NCBI RefSeq assembly: GCF_014202755.1 | Contig: NZ_JACHHK010000002.1 | Coordinates: 186,001 to 250,000 of the forward strand | Length of the DNA stretch: 64,000 nucleotides | Source: Catenisphaera adipataccumulans | GTDB lineage: Bacteria; Bacillota_I; Bacilli_A; Erysipelotrichales; Erysipelotrichaceae | Direction of reading: 5' to 3' | Part shown: positions 46,989 to 56,633 of the stretch, piece after piece | How positions within the stretch are numbered: position 1 is the first letter of the stretch | How the letters are laid out: each line of letters opens with the position of its first letter | Translations under genes and position numbers: made by a program | Notes under the pieces: model-generated | What the model saw: only the letters and a program-made list of their open reading frames with translations | Told to the model about the DNA's origin: nothing | Database searches by the model: none

Positions 46989-48749
46989 GTGCTGAAAATA
47001 TTGAAGTACCTAAAAAAGAAAGAATGGATGTATGCAGCTTTCTGTGTATTTTTTATTGTCATACAAGTGTGGCTGGATCTGAAATTGCCGGATTACATGT
47101 CCGAAATTACAACGCTTGTAGAAACAGCAGGGTCTGCGATGAGCGACATTCTGAGTGCAGGACGAGGAATGATTGCCTGCGCGATCGGTTCTATGGCGGC
47201 TTCGATCGTCACGGGGTTCTTCGCGGCGAAAACTGCTGCCGGACTTTCTCGCACACTGCGTGAACTTGTATATAACAAGACACTGGACTTTTCTATGCAG
47301 GAAGTACATAAATTTTCCGCTGACTCACTGATAAACCGTACCACAAACGATGTGACCCAGATCCAGACGCTTGTTTCCATGGGTCTGCAGGCAATTATCA
47401 AAGCACCGATCCTTGCGGTATGGGCCATTGTTAAGATTGCCGGTAAAAGCTGGCAGTGGACACTTGCGACAGCGATTGCTGTGATTATTCTGATCATTGT
47501 GCTGGCTATTACGCTGGTGATTGCAGTGCCGCGTTTTCAGAAGGTCCAAAAGCTCAACGATAGACTTAATACAGTTACCCGTGAACAGGTATCTGGAATC
47601 AGAGTTGTACGTGCCTACAATGCGGAACAATATCAGGAAAACAAATTTGATGAGCAGAATGAAATTATTACGGATAACAATACAATTGCTAACCGTGTCA
47701 TGGCTCTGATGTCTCCGACCATGACGTTGCTCAACAGCGGCTTAACGTTGGCTGTTTACTGGATCGGTGCGTATCTCATCGTTGCAGCCAGTGCAATGAA
47801 TAAATTGGCGATCTTCTCTGACATGGTCGTATTTTCCAATTATGCGATGCAGATCATCATGGCATTTATGCTGCTGAATATGATCTTCATTCTGCTTCCG
47901 CGTGCACAAGTCAGTGCCGATCGTATCGTTGAAGTGCTGAATACGCCGGTATCTATTAAAGACGGAGAGCAGACAGCTGCTTCCGAGGAATCCGGAACCA
48001 TTGAATTTAAAGATGTCTCTTTCCGATATCCGGAAGCCGGCGGTAATGTTCTTGAACATCTTTCTTTCAAAGTGAATAAGGGAGAAACATGTGCATTGAT
48101 CGGTGCGACCGGATCTGGAAAAACCACAGCGGTAAATCTTATTCCCCGTTTCTATGATGTAAGTGATGGTGAAGTGCTTGTAGATGGCATCAATGTCAAA
48201 GAATATAAACAGAAAGACCTCCGAAATAAGATTGGCTATTGTTCCCAGAAAGCGAAGCTCTTCTCCGGTACTGTCAAGTCAAACATTCTTTTTGGCGAAA
48301 ATGATAAACCGGCTGGTACGGATGAAGATGTAAAGAATGCGATGTCCATTTCAAAAGCCGACGAATTTGTTGAAAAAATGCATGACGGCACAGATTCGGC
48401 GATAGCACAAAATGGAACCAATGTTTCCGGCGGGCAGAAACAGAGAATTTCGATCGCGAGAGCAGTGGCGAGAAAACCAGAGATCTTTATCTTTGATGAT
48501 TCTTTCTCTGCCCTTGACTATAAAACGGATAGAGAAGTACGAAGACAGTTATCAGAAAAAACAGCTGATGCAACGAAAATTATCGTTGCCCAGCGCATCA
48601 GTACGATCCGTGATGCGGATCAGATCCTTGTGCTGGAACATGGAAAGATTGTTGGTAAAGGTGAACATGATGAGCTGATGAAAAACTGCAAAGTATATCA
48701 GGAGATTGCGTTATCACAGCTTTCAAAGGAGGAACTTGAAGATGCGTGA
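46989..48749 (+). CDS. ABC exporter half, degenerate-site subunit
   Basis: A 586-residue protein with six-helix membrane and nucleotide-binding domains. Walker A is GATGSGKTT, the signature VSGGQKQR, and the Walker B end FIFDDSFSALD. Asp replaces the catalytic Glu after Walker B, which marks the degenerate subunit of heterodimeric multidrug exporters such as BmrCD or TM287/288. GTG start at 46989 with AAAGGAGA 8 bases upstream. It overlaps the second half by 8 bp. Confidence 0.92.
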   Translation: MLKILKYLKKKEWMYAAFCVFFIVIQVWLDLKLPDYMSEITTLVETAGSAMSDILSAGRGMIACAIGSMAASIVTGFFAAKTAAGLSRTLRELVYNKTLDFSMQEVHKFSADSLINRTTNDVTQIQTLVSMGLQAIIKAPILAVWAIVKIAGKSWQWTLATAIAVIILIIVLAITLVIAVPRFQKVQKLNDRLNTVTREQVSGIRVVRAYNAEQYQENKFDEQNEIITDNNTIANRVMALMSPTMTLLNSGLTLAVYWIGAYLIVAASAMNKLAIFSDMVVFSNYAMQIIMAFMLLNMIFILLPRAQVSADRIVEVLNTPVSIKDGEQTAASEESGTIEFKDVSFRYPEAGGNVLEHLSFKVNKGETCALIGATGSGKTTAVNLIPRFYDVSDGEVLVDGINVKEYKQKDLRNKIGYCSQKAKLFSGTVKSNILFGENDKPAGTDEDVKNAMSISKADEFVEKMHDGTDSAIAQNGTNVSGGQKQRISIARAVARKPEIFIFDDSFSALDYKTDREVRRQLSEKTADATKIIVAQRISTIRDADQILVLEHGKIVGKGEHDELMKNCKVYQEIALSQLSKEELEDA

Positions 48750-50508
48750 GAAGAAGAATCAAAATCAGATGGAACCGCTGAAGAAGTTTCTGAAATACAT
48801 CCGAAAATTTAAAGCATGGATCTATGTTTCTGCTGTTCTGTCATTGGTTGCAGCCATTCTGAATTTAATTGGACCGAATGCCCTCAGCAAAGTTACTGAT
48901 CTGATTACGGAAGGTCTGTCCGGGGATATGAACTTATTCTGGATCAGAAGGATCTGTATTCTTCTGGCAGCTCTTTATGTACTCGGATGGGCAGTCAATT
49001 ATGTGGAAGGATTCATCATGGCTACAGTATCGCAGGACATCACAAAGTCGATGCGCAGAGATATCTCAAGAAAAATTGACAGACTGCCATTACGGTATTT
49101 TGATTCTCACGATACCGGCGATACCTTGTCTCTTGTCACCAATGATGTGGATACAGTGGGACAGATGCTCAATCAGTCTCTTTCAACGATCATTCTGAAT
49201 GTGGCACTGTTGGTCGGAGCAACGATCATGATGCTGGTGACGAACTGGAAAATGGCTTTGCTGGGAATTCTCTCTGCACTTATTGGATTTGCAATTGTGC
49301 TGCTGATTATTTCCAAATCACAGGGCTACTTTTCGCAGCAGCAGAAAGAACTGGGCAGCCTGAACGGTCACATTGAAGAGACATACGGCGGTCTGCTTGT
49401 CATCAAAGCCTATAACAATCAAAATGTTTCGCGTAAAACATTCCGGGAAAAGAATGAAAAACTTTATACTGCCAACTGGAAGTCCACTTACCTTTCCGGT
49501 ATTATGCAGCCGCTGATGATGTTCATCGGAAATCTCGCTTATGTCGTAGTCTGCATCACGGGTGCAGTACTTGCCATGAGAGGTGAAATTACGTTTGGTG
49601 TCATCGTAGCTTTCATGTTGTACATCAGAAACTTCACCAATCCGCTGCAGAATCTTGCACAGGCGTTCAGTTCTATGCAGTCTATGATTGCTGCCTGCGA
49701 TCGTATCTTTACATTTTTGGAAGAAGAAGAAATGGAAGATGAATCCTATAAGACAGCAACATTGAAATATGTCAAAGGAAACGTCGCGTTTGATCATGTG
49801 AAATTTGGTTACAACGAAAATCGCGAAATCATTCATGACTTTACTTCAAATATTAAAGCGGGCCAGAAGGTAGCTATAGTCGGACCTACGGGCGCCGGCA
49901 AAACGACGATCGTCAATCTTCTGATGCGGTTCTATGATATTAACAGCGGCAAGATCACGATCGACGATGTTAATACAATAGATATGAAGCGTGAAACAGT
50001 ACATGATATTTTTGGAATGGTACTGCAGGATACATGGCTGATGGAAGGAACGGTAAGAGAAAATCTTGTTTACAACAAGAAAGACGTTTCTGATCATAGG
50101 CTTGATGAAGTATGCGAGGCGGTAGGGCTGACCGATTTGATAAAGCAGCTTCCAAATGGATATGATACAATTCTGAATGAAGATGCTGGAATTTCTGCTG
50201 GTCAAAAACAGCTGATTACGATCGCAAGGGCTATGATTGCCGATTCACCGCTGATGATTCTTGATGAAGCAACTTCTTCGGTTGATACAAGAACAGAACA
50301 AAAAGTACAAAAAGCTATGGACCTTCTGACGCAGGGACGCACATCCTTTGTCATTGCCCATCGTCTTTCGACCATAAAAAATGCCGACTGCATTCTGGTC
50401 ATGAAAGATGGAGATATTATTGAAACGGGCACGCATGATCAGTTGATGGAAAAGGGCGGTTTTTATGCAGACCTTTACAACAGCCAGTTTGCTTCAGCAG
50501 GAGCATAA
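48742..50508 (+). CDS. ABC exporter half, catalytic-site subunit
   Basis: A 588-residue partner with Walker A GPTGAGKTT, signature ISAGQKQL (SAGQ instead of SGGQ) and canonical LMILDEATSSVD with the catalytic Glu. Together with the upstream half it should form an asymmetric heterodimer exporting drugs, peptides or lipids. ATG 48742 has AAAGGAGG 8 bases before; an in-frame upstream ATG is unlikely. Confidence 0.92.
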   Translation: MREKKNQNQMEPLKKFLKYIRKFKAWIYVSAVLSLVAAILNLIGPNALSKVTDLITEGLSGDMNLFWIRRICILLAALYVLGWAVNYVEGFIMATVSQDITKSMRRDISRKIDRLPLRYFDSHDTGDTLSLVTNDVDTVGQMLNQSLSTIILNVALLVGATIMMLVTNWKMALLGILSALIGFAIVLLIISKSQGYFSQQQKELGSLNGHIEETYGGLLVIKAYNNQNVSRKTFREKNEKLYTANWKSTYLSGIMQPLMMFIGNLAYVVVCITGAVLAMRGEITFGVIVAFMLYIRNFTNPLQNLAQAFSSMQSMIAACDRIFTFLEEEEMEDESYKTATLKYVKGNVAFDHVKFGYNENREIIHDFTSNIKAGQKVAIVGPTGAGKTTIVNLLMRFYDINSGKITIDDVNTIDMKRETVHDIFGMVLQDTWLMEGTVRENLVYNKKDVSDHRLDEVCEAVGLTDLIKQLPNGYDTILNEDAGISAGQKQLITIARAMIADSPLMILDEATSSVDTRTEQKVQKAMDLLTQGRTSFVIAHRLSTIKNADCILVMKDGDIIETGTHDQLMEKGGFYADLYNSQFASAGA

Positions 50509-50700
50509 ATTTTTTGAAGATTCAGAAAATGAAGGATGACATAGGAAGATCATCAAACGAGTGATATTGGCAATAATAATTTAGATCGATCTTAGAAGCA
50601 GTCTGATGAAGATGATAGAAATCTATCGTTTTAAAGACTCAGTAAAAAAGTTTAAATGTTCGATGATTGTTGCATTCAAAGAGAGAGAGAAAATGATTCA

Positions 50701-51633
50701 ATGAAGATGAGTGAATTAAGAAAATTTAGATGTGTTCGGTGGGTCGTGCTCATTGTGGCATGCGGCGGTATCGTGTGGATGATCATCTCAGATCCCCAAG
50801 CACATGCGCGGACAAGCCTGATGATCGTTTTGATTGCGGTGCTCGCCACGTTTGGCCCGCTCTTGATCCAGTCGCATATCATCGGCGCTGCCGAGGTCCT
50901 TCTGGATCGAAAGTGTGATCCGGCCGCTCTTGTTCGGCGCGGCGACAAGATGAAACTGACGGACCGTACCCCGAACAATGGCCTTTACCGTGTGGAAGCG
51001 GTCTTCCTGCATCGCTATGGTATCGCGCTTTCTGACGTAGGCCGGATGCAGGATGCTGCCAAGGTCCGCCGCCGAATCGAGGAGGGGCTTGCCAAACGTC
51101 AAAAACCGACAATGAATGCAGATTGTACGGTAATGGATATGTGCCTTGCCGATCTTTGTGCGCGTCTTGGTGACGCTGAGGCTGCCAAGGCTTATGCCGA
51201 CCAGTACCAGGAGGGACTCAAGCATCTTCCTGAATCTGTGCTTACCAAAGAAGGTCAGGATCTGGAACTGTTGGGCAGGGTGATGCTTTCTTCGTCGGCG
51301 GTGCTGTTCCTTTCAAAATGCGGGGCTCTGCCGTTCGATGAAGGCAATGTGAACGTCTTGGATGTTGGCTCAAGGCGGCGGCATTTGACCGCTGAGGCCC
51401 GCATGGTCCTGGCTGAAGACGCAAGGCGCAAAGGCGATCTGGTGCGTGAACGGAAGCTGCTTGAACAAGTCGCTGATGCAGCACCTGGTATGCGCGTAGG
51501 ACAGCTGGCAGCGAAAAGGCTCGCTTTCTATAATGGTACGGGCACATCTGCCGGTTATGATGAGACACTTCAGCCTGCGGAACCTGTCGATGTTCATCCG
51601 GCCGTTCTTAAGAACTATGAGAAAAAGAATTGA
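50701..51633 (+). CDS. Membrane-anchored helical-repeat-like protein, unknown
   Basis: About 310 residues. Two N-terminal hydrophobic segments (WVVLIVACGGIVWMII and LMIVLIAVLATFGPLLI) are followed by a helical soluble part suggesting TPR-like repeats (ALSDVGRMQDAAKVRRRIEE, DLCARLGDAEAAKAYADQY, ARRKGDLVRERKLLEQVAD). I do not recognise a named family. The coding sequence is visibly more GC-rich and Arg/Ala-rich than its neighbours, suggesting transfer from another lineage. The start could be 50701 or 50707; the ribosome site is weak. Confidence 0.6.
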   Translation: MKMSELRKFRCVRWVVLIVACGGIVWMIISDPQAHARTSLMIVLIAVLATFGPLLIQSHIIGAAEVLLDRKCDPAALVRRGDKMKLTDRTPNNGLYRVEAVFLHRYGIALSDVGRMQDAAKVRRRIEEGLAKRQKPTMNADCTVMDMCLADLCARLGDAEAAKAYADQYQEGLKHLPESVLTKEGQDLELLGRVMLSSSAVLFLSKCGALPFDEGNVNVLDVGSRRRHLTAEARMVLAEDARRKGDLVRERKLLEQVADAAPGMRVGQLAAKRLAFYNGTGTSAGYDETLQPAEPVDVHPAVLKNYEKKN

Positions 51634-51668
51634 CGGGTATTATTGAGAAGGATACACTTTATACCATC

Positions 51669-51690
51669 AAAAAAGTCTATTGGCTTTTTG
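51669..51690 (+). terminator. Possible terminator
   Basis: AAAAAGTC, a short loop, then GGCTTTTTG. A short stem with T-run 35-60 bp behind the helical-repeat gene. Confidence 0.4.
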
Positions 51691-51792
51691 TAAGATCCCT
51701 GCATTCGTGCCGGGGGCTATTTTTATGCAACAAGTTTCTATTCAAAAAGATACATGCAGAGATAGAATGTAACTGGATAAAGGAGACACAAG

Positions 51793-52500
51793 ATGAAAAA
51801 ACTTGGATTGATCGGCGGCACCGGTCCGGAATCAACGCTCATCTATTACAAGAACATTGAACAAGGTGTTCAGAAAAAGATCGGAAAACCATATTTTCCG
51901 CCGATGACCATTGAGAGCCTGAGCGTTTTTGAAGTGCTGCGGTACTGTGACACGGGCGATTATCAAGGATTGACGGAATACCTGGTACAAGGATTTCAGG
52001 CACTGGCGGCAGCCGGCTGTGATTTTGGCGCTTTTACCGGTATTACGCCGCATATCGTGATCGATAAAGTCAAAGAAAAGTCGCCGATCCCGATTGTCAG
52101 TATGATCGATACAGCGGCGGATGATGCTTTGATGAAAGGATATACGAACGTAGGATTGATCGGGACTTATCCGACCATGAGCGGCCATTTCTTTCAGGAG
52201 AACTTCAAGAAAAAAGGCATTCAGGTCGTCTGCCCGCACGAGGACGAAATGCGTTTGATCGGGAATAAAATTGAAACGGAACTTGAATATGGCAAGGTCA
52301 TTCCGGAAACACGTGACCGTGTGATCGAAATCGTACGACGGATGCAGGAAGAAGAACATATCCAGGCAGTCGTCCTGGGCTGTACAGAGCTGCCGCTTCT
52401 TTTCAAAGAGGCGAAATGTCCTGTAGAAACGATCGATGTCCTGGCCGTCCATCTTGAAGCATTGATCCGGATGATCCTGGAGCAGCAGAAAATGGAATGA
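51793..52500 (+). CDS. Aspartate/glutamate-racemase family protein
   Basis: A 235-residue protein with the family start LGLIGGTGPESTLIYYK and the second catalytic Cys in VLGCTELPLL. At the first catalytic position, normally CNTxH or the SNTPH/TNTMH variants, this protein has TGITPH. Neither Cys nor the usual Asn is present, so two-base racemisation is doubtful and one-sided or altered specificity is possible. AAAGGAG precedes the ATG. It ends at a shared terminator facing the ureohydrolase gene. Confidence 0.82.
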   Translation: MKKLGLIGGTGPESTLIYYKNIEQGVQKKIGKPYFPPMTIESLSVFEVLRYCDTGDYQGLTEYLVQGFQALAAAGCDFGAFTGITPHIVIDKVKEKSPIPIVSMIDTAADDALMKGYTNVGLIGTYPTMSGHFFQENFKKKGIQVVCPHEDEMRLIGNKIETELEYGKVIPETRDRVIEIVRRMQEEEHIQAVVLGCTELPLLFKEAKCPVETIDVLAVHLEALIRMILEQQKME

Positions 52501-52536
52501 TAAACGAAGAAAATGGGTATCCATGCGGATAATAAA

Positions 52537-52572
52537 AACAGTCAGATGCCTATGAGACGTCTGACTGTTTTT
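52537..52572. terminator. Bidirectional terminator
   Basis: Perfect 10-bp stem AACAGTCAGA / TCTGACTGTT followed by TTTAAG, and preceded by AATAAAA, between the converging racemase-like and ureohydrolase-like genes. Confidence 0.82.
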
Positions 52573-52584
52573 AAGCATCATTGT

Positions 52585-53433
52585 TCATCGGAAGATCTTC
52601 AGGCTTGCAAGCATCTGATGCAGACGATATTCATCAAAAGGCAGATATTCTGCAATGGTCAATCCAACCATTTCACTGTATTTCTCTGCCAGAGAGATGA
52701 CCTGTCCGACCTGTTCCATCGTCATCCGGCCGCCGCCGGATCCATCGCCTTGGATCTCGGGATTCGCAAAATAAGTAGAATGAAAGAAACGCTCATCCAT
52801 CGCATCGATATCAAAGTGCACCAGAATGTGGTCATACCTTTTCACAAAAGAAATGATTTCATCTGCGGAGACAAATTGTTCGGTTTGAATTTTATAGTTG
52901 ACACCCGCCTGCTCCAGAAATTCTTTTTGATAGCCAAACATGTCTTGAAGGCCGACATACAGGATGTCCTTGGCGTCGAAAGGATGATTCTGCATTCGAT
53001 CGGTCATGACGGGATCTCCTGCTCCCAATAAAGCACCTAATACCATCGCATGCGCAAATTGATAGCCGTTCTTTGTCGTCGATACATCCGGATGTGCGTC
53101 GATCCAAAGGATGCCGGTGTTTTCATATTTGCCGTGCAGATAATCAAAAGGCGCAAACGATACAAGACAGCTGCCGCCGATCGTGATGATTTTATCCGGC
53201 TGTTCCTGTGCAATTTTTTGATAGGCGGAATCGATGCCATGTGCCACTTCCGTTCTGCCGTAGATGCCTTCGGTCACGGCTTTTTCTTTGCCGTCCGGCG
53301 GCGTGATATCGACTTTGATCAGCGGCTGATCCGGATTTTCCGGTAGAATATACTGCAGTAAGTTGGCCCCAAAATAATATGTTTCCAGTCCGCCGCTGAT
53401 ATAGTCAGGATAAAGGAATCGTATTGTTTTCAT
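52585..53433 (-). CDS. Ureohydrolase (arginase/agmatinase)-family protein
   Basis: A 282-residue protein with the fold's metal motifs. WIDAHPDVST matches the second motif (two Asp and a His), and HFDIDAMDERF matches the third (two Asp). The first motif, usually GGDH, reads IGGSCLVSFAP, so the first metal-binding His is Cys. Altered metal use or a non-arginase substrate is therefore likely. ATG 53433 has AGGAGGT upstream. A TetR gene lies 107 bp upstream on the same strand. Confidence 0.78.
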   Translation of the reverse strand: MKTIRFLYPDYISGGLETYYFGANLLQYILPENPDQPLIKVDITPPDGKEKAVTEGIYGRTEVAHGIDSAYQKIAQEQPDKIITIGGSCLVSFAPFDYLHGKYENTGILWIDAHPDVSTTKNGYQFAHAMVLGALLGAGDPVMTDRMQNHPFDAKDILYVGLQDMFGYQKEFLEQAGVNYKIQTEQFVSADEIISFVKRYDHILVHFDIDAMDERFFHSTYFANPEIQGDGSGGGRMTMEQVGQVISLAEKYSEMVGLTIAEYLPFDEYRLHQMLASLKIFR

Positions 53434-53540
53434 TGTTGACCTCCTATCTTTCATACATACAATACGTACTTTCCCTTTAAAAAGTAAGTGTCGATGAAAT
53501 TGAAAAGTTTCAAAAGTGACTTTTGATCGGATCGGTCACT

Positions 53541-54086
53541 TTATTCATAATAAGGTACCAGAATCTGCGGAATGATCAAATGAAATCTTTCCACCATTTC
53601 CTCATCATCGACATCCATATCGCGAAGGATCCAGTCACGCATCGCATAGGTCCCGCCTACATCCTTGGCTTCCAAAGAAAAGAGGATCCGCGGGTCATTG
53701 ATATCTGCTCCTTTTCTTTTTAGGTAAGCTTTATCAAAATCAATGGTGCTCTGAATTTCGAAATCGAGCGTGCAGCCGGTTTCTCTGGATGTATAAAGAT
53801 GCTTGATAAACGGCAGATGTTCACGAAAACAGGCGAACTGTTGTTTGTACATTCTTCGCCAGTCTGCTTCATTATTTACCTGGGAAGGTTCGATGATTCC
53901 CTGTTGTGTCAGTTCGAAATAGATCTCGTTGGCCAGTGCGTATTTATCCTGGTAATATCTGTAAAAAGTCTGCTTGCTGACTTCGGCTTCTTCGAGAATA
54001 TCCTTGACTGTCAATTTCTCAATGGGTGTTTTCTGAATTTTTCGATAGGCCGATTGTTTTAGATATTTTCGGGCGTTCAATTTCAT
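53541..54086 (-). CDS. TetR-family transcriptional regulator
   Basis: About 181 residues. The N-terminal helix-turn-helix LTVKDILEEAEVSKQTFYRY, then YQDKYALANEIY, is typical of TetR; the C-terminus is a helical ligand domain without a recognised family. It reads towards the ureohydrolase-like gene, with no strong terminator between them, so both may be expressed together. A TTG start at 54101 is possible. Confidence 0.82.
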   Translation of the reverse strand: MKLNARKYLKQSAYRKIQKTPIEKLTVKDILEEAEVSKQTFYRYYQDKYALANEIYFELTQQGIIEPSQVNNEADWRRMYKQQFACFREHLPFIKHLYTSRETGCTLDFEIQSTIDFDKAYLKRKGADINDPRILFSLEAKDVGGTYAMRDWILRDMDVDDEEMVERFHLIIPQILVPYYE

Positions 54087-54275
54087 CACCTTCGCTTTCA
54101 ATGGATTTCTTTGTCTGCAGATTTATTTTATCATGGTTTGTGAAGACGTACCTGGAACGTCACATTGACGGCGATCATTTGGCTGTGATACGGTTTTTAT
54201 AGCAGGAGAAAACGAGATCCTAGATTAGTAGGACTGATCTTCAGCAGCGGAAAGGTGTGACGGAGCAGAACGATC

Positions 54276-54866
54276 ATGAAAAAATCATTTTTCTACCTAG
54301 GCAATATAACAGACGGCGCTATCTATTACTGTCATACCGACCGGAATATCTACTTATTCAAGCCGCAGAACACAGAAAACGATTTGCAGCAGGGGCACTC
54401 GCCTGATCTGAGCCCGTTGTTTACAGCTGCCGGTCTGTTTGGATATCTTTTACTGAGAAGACATCCGGCTTTCATTCGTTCGCCGGCGATCGATCTATTT
54501 TTCTATTGCCTGTTTTCGGCGATGGTCGGTCTCGGTATTGCGTTCATGCTGATTGGCTGGATCAGAAGACGAATGCAAAAAAACAGTGTCCATTTTGTGC
54601 CGCTGGAAAAGATCAGCAATAGTGATTATCTGCTGATCCGGAAAAAAGTCAGGAAACAGATGCCGCTTATCTATATGATCTCCGCGGTCCTGCTGTATTT
54701 CTTGATCACAGAACCCTTTTCCTGGCAGGGTGACTACTACCTCGACGCAGTGATTTTTTTCGGTTATTTTCTGATGTGGGCTTTTCTAGGTCTTGCGATC
54801 TATTTCTTCTCTCCGATCCGGTGGTTTCTTGCCATGAAAGCACTGCGGCAGATCCGGAGCATGTAA
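54276..54866 (+). CDS. Polytopic membrane protein, unknown
   Basis: A 196-residue protein with about four hydrophobic segments (FTAAGLFGYLLL, IDLFFYCLFSAMVGLGIAFM, LIYMISAVLLYFLI, AVIFFGYFLMWAFLGLAIYF). A polar N-terminus (GNITDGAIYYCHTDRNIYLF) precedes them. I recognise no family. It ends at a strong terminator shared with the epimerase gene on the other strand. Confidence 0.55.
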   Translation: MKKSFFYLGNITDGAIYYCHTDRNIYLFKPQNTENDLQQGHSPDLSPLFTAAGLFGYLLLRRHPAFIRSPAIDLFFYCLFSAMVGLGIAFMLIGWIRRRMQKNSVHFVPLEKISNSDYLLIRKKVRKQMPLIYMISAVLLYFLITEPFSWQGDYYLDAVIFFGYFLMWAFLGLAIYFFSPIRWFLAMKALRQIRSM

Positions 54867-54893
54867 GCCCCATTCCCAGACAATAAACATTAA

Positions 54894-54930
54894 AACGGAG
54901 AGCACTTGCCTGTACTCTCCGTTAATTTTT
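54894..54930. terminator. Bidirectional terminator
   Basis: Stem AACGGAGAG / CTCTCCGTT with AATTTTT after it and ATTAAA before it. It lies between the membrane-protein gene and the epimerase. Confidence 0.82.
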
Positions 54931-54946
54931 CAAGATGAACAGCCTC

Positions 54947-55942
54947 TTAAAGAATACCGCTATTTATCATATAGTCGGCGGTGTCAATGACAGTTTCAGT
55001 CGCCGGACGTGGTGTCCATCCCAGGATCTTCTTTGCTTTGGTGTTATCCAGTTTGTATTTCATACCGACCATGGTGTTCAGGATCTTCATGGCTGTATTT
55101 CTTTTCATGAGATGAACGATGAAATCAGGAATGACGATCGTCCGGATCTTCCTGTCCGGATAACGGTTCTTCAGAATTTTAGCCATTTCAGGCATCGACA
55201 GATCATCCCCATGCGCCAGAAAACGCTGACCATCGGCGGCGTGATCTTCCATTGCCAGGATATGCAGGTCGGCAAGATCCCGCACATCACTTACGTTATA
55301 AAGAACATTCGGGCTGGGCGTTCCTTTCAAAAGCATCTCAAAAATCTGATCGGTGGAGCTTCTTTTTCCTGCCATGTTCGGTCCCATGATCGCACCGGGA
55401 AGAAGCGTGACCAGTTGTGTATGATCCTGCTCACCGATCAGTTCCCAGGCCTTTTTTTCCGCAAGGATCTTTGACCGCATGTAGTTCGTGATTTCCTTAT
55501 TGTTCACATCGGTCCAGAAGGTTTCATCCGCCGTGGGCTTTTGATAGGTTCTTCCTGGGTAGCAGGCCGCCTCCGAGGACGTCATGACGATCTTACTGAC
55601 GCCTGCATTCACTGCAGCCTGGGTCACGTTTTCAACGCCGCTTATCGCTGTAGGGATCAAGGAAGGATCTTCCTGATTGTTTCCGCCGAGCGGAGAAGCG
55701 ACATGAAGCACAAAATCCATTCCATCCATGGCTTCTTTCCAGCCTTCTCTCTTTGTCAGGTCCGCTGCCGCAAAAGAAAGATTCGTGATATCGACGCCTT
55801 CTTTTTTTAACATATCTATTACGGATGCTATTTTCTTTTCCGATCGGACCGTTGTCCGTACCATATATCCTTTTTCCAGTAATTTACGAATGATCCAGCC
55901 GGCCAGAAACCCCGTGCCGCCGGTCACAAGTACATTTTTCAT
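54947..55942 (-). CDS. NAD-dependent epimerase/dehydratase-family reductase
   Basis: A 331-residue extended SDR similar to dihydroflavonol and cinnamoyl-CoA reductases. It has the cofactor motif VTGGTGFLAGWIIR at the start, TSSEAACYPG with the catalytic Ser, and NYMRSKILAEK with Tyr-xxx-Lys. It probably reduces an aldehyde or ketone. GGAGG precedes the start. Transcribed divergently from a TetR gene that is its likely regulator. Confidence 0.85.
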   Translation of the reverse strand: MKNVLVTGGTGFLAGWIIRKLLEKGYMVRTTVRSEKKIASVIDMLKKEGVDITNLSFAAADLTKREGWKEAMDGMDFVLHVASPLGGNNQEDPSLIPTAISGVENVTQAAVNAGVSKIVMTSSEAACYPGRTYQKPTADETFWTDVNNKEITNYMRSKILAEKKAWELIGEQDHTQLVTLLPGAIMGPNMAGKRSSTDQIFEMLLKGTPSPNVLYNVSDVRDLADLHILAMEDHAADGQRFLAHGDDLSMPEMAKILKNRYPDRKIRTIVIPDFIVHLMKRNTAMKILNTMVGMKYKLDNTKAKKILGWTPRPATETVIDTADYMINSGIL

Positions 55943-56093
55943 TGTCTGCCTCCTTTGAAATATGCATCATGTGTTGCATTTCTTTCATGTGTATATTATG
56001 ATGAAGACAGGGAATATACAAGCATCAATCTTATCGATCTTGTTACTTATGCGACACGGGAAAAGGATGTGATGCAAATGGGGAGATATTTTT
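55943..56093. promoter_or_regulatory. Divergent control region, epimerase and TetR
   Basis: 151 bp between the two starts. ATGCATCATGTGTTGCAT has ATGCA/TGCAT half-sites 8 bp apart, a plausible but unproven TetR operator. Other details are unclear. Confidence 0.35.
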
Positions 56094-56612
56094 ATGGACA
56101 GACGCACAGCATATACAAAAATGGTGATCAAAGAATCACTTTATAAACTTCTTGAAAAGAAGCATTTGCCGCAGATCACGGTGAAAGAACTATGCCAGGA
56201 AGCGGATATCAATCGCGCGACTTTTTATCGGAATTATCAGGATATTTATGATCTGTTTGAAAAACTCGAAGATGAATTGACCCGTACAGCCTTCGGCAGT
56301 GATGATCTTGAGACGGATCGTTACAAACTTTTAGAGGTTATTTATGAGAATCAACCCTTTTATCGGGAATTTTTTGATTCGCACCTTGAAAGCCGCTACG
56401 TGCGACAGACGATGGAAAAAGCCTATACACAGATGAAGGAAATATTGATGCAGCGGGGCACCTATGATCAAAAGACGTTCTCCGTTGCTTACCAATACAA
56501 TTATTACGGTGCCGTTGGGGTGATCAAAGAATGGCTGGATGGCGGATGCCGTGAGAAGCCGCACGAACTAGGAGACGTTCTCTATTCAATCGTAGAAAAA
56601 CAATATCAATAG
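56094..56612 (+). CDS. TetR-family transcriptional regulator
   Basis: A 172-residue protein. Its helix-turn-helix (ITVKELCQEADINRATFYRN, YQDIYDLFEKLEDE) is followed by a TetR_C_33-like ligand domain (YEFFDSHLE-type FYREFFDSHLESRYVRQTME). It diverges from the epimerase gene, its probable target. A bidirectional terminator follows. Confidence 0.85.
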   Translation: MDRRTAYTKMVIKESLYKLLEKKHLPQITVKELCQEADINRATFYRNYQDIYDLFEKLEDELTRTAFGSDDLETDRYKLLEVIYENQPFYREFFDSHLESRYVRQTMEKAYTQMKEILMQRGTYDQKTFSVAYQYNYYGAVGVIKEWLDGGCREKPHELGDVLYSIVEKQYQ

Positions 56613-56633
56613 CCAGATCCATCCAATTGATAA

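Noticed and set aside
54935-55474. 179-codon plus-strand frame
   Set aside because: It is entirely antisense to the well-supported epimerase gene and has no family resemblance.
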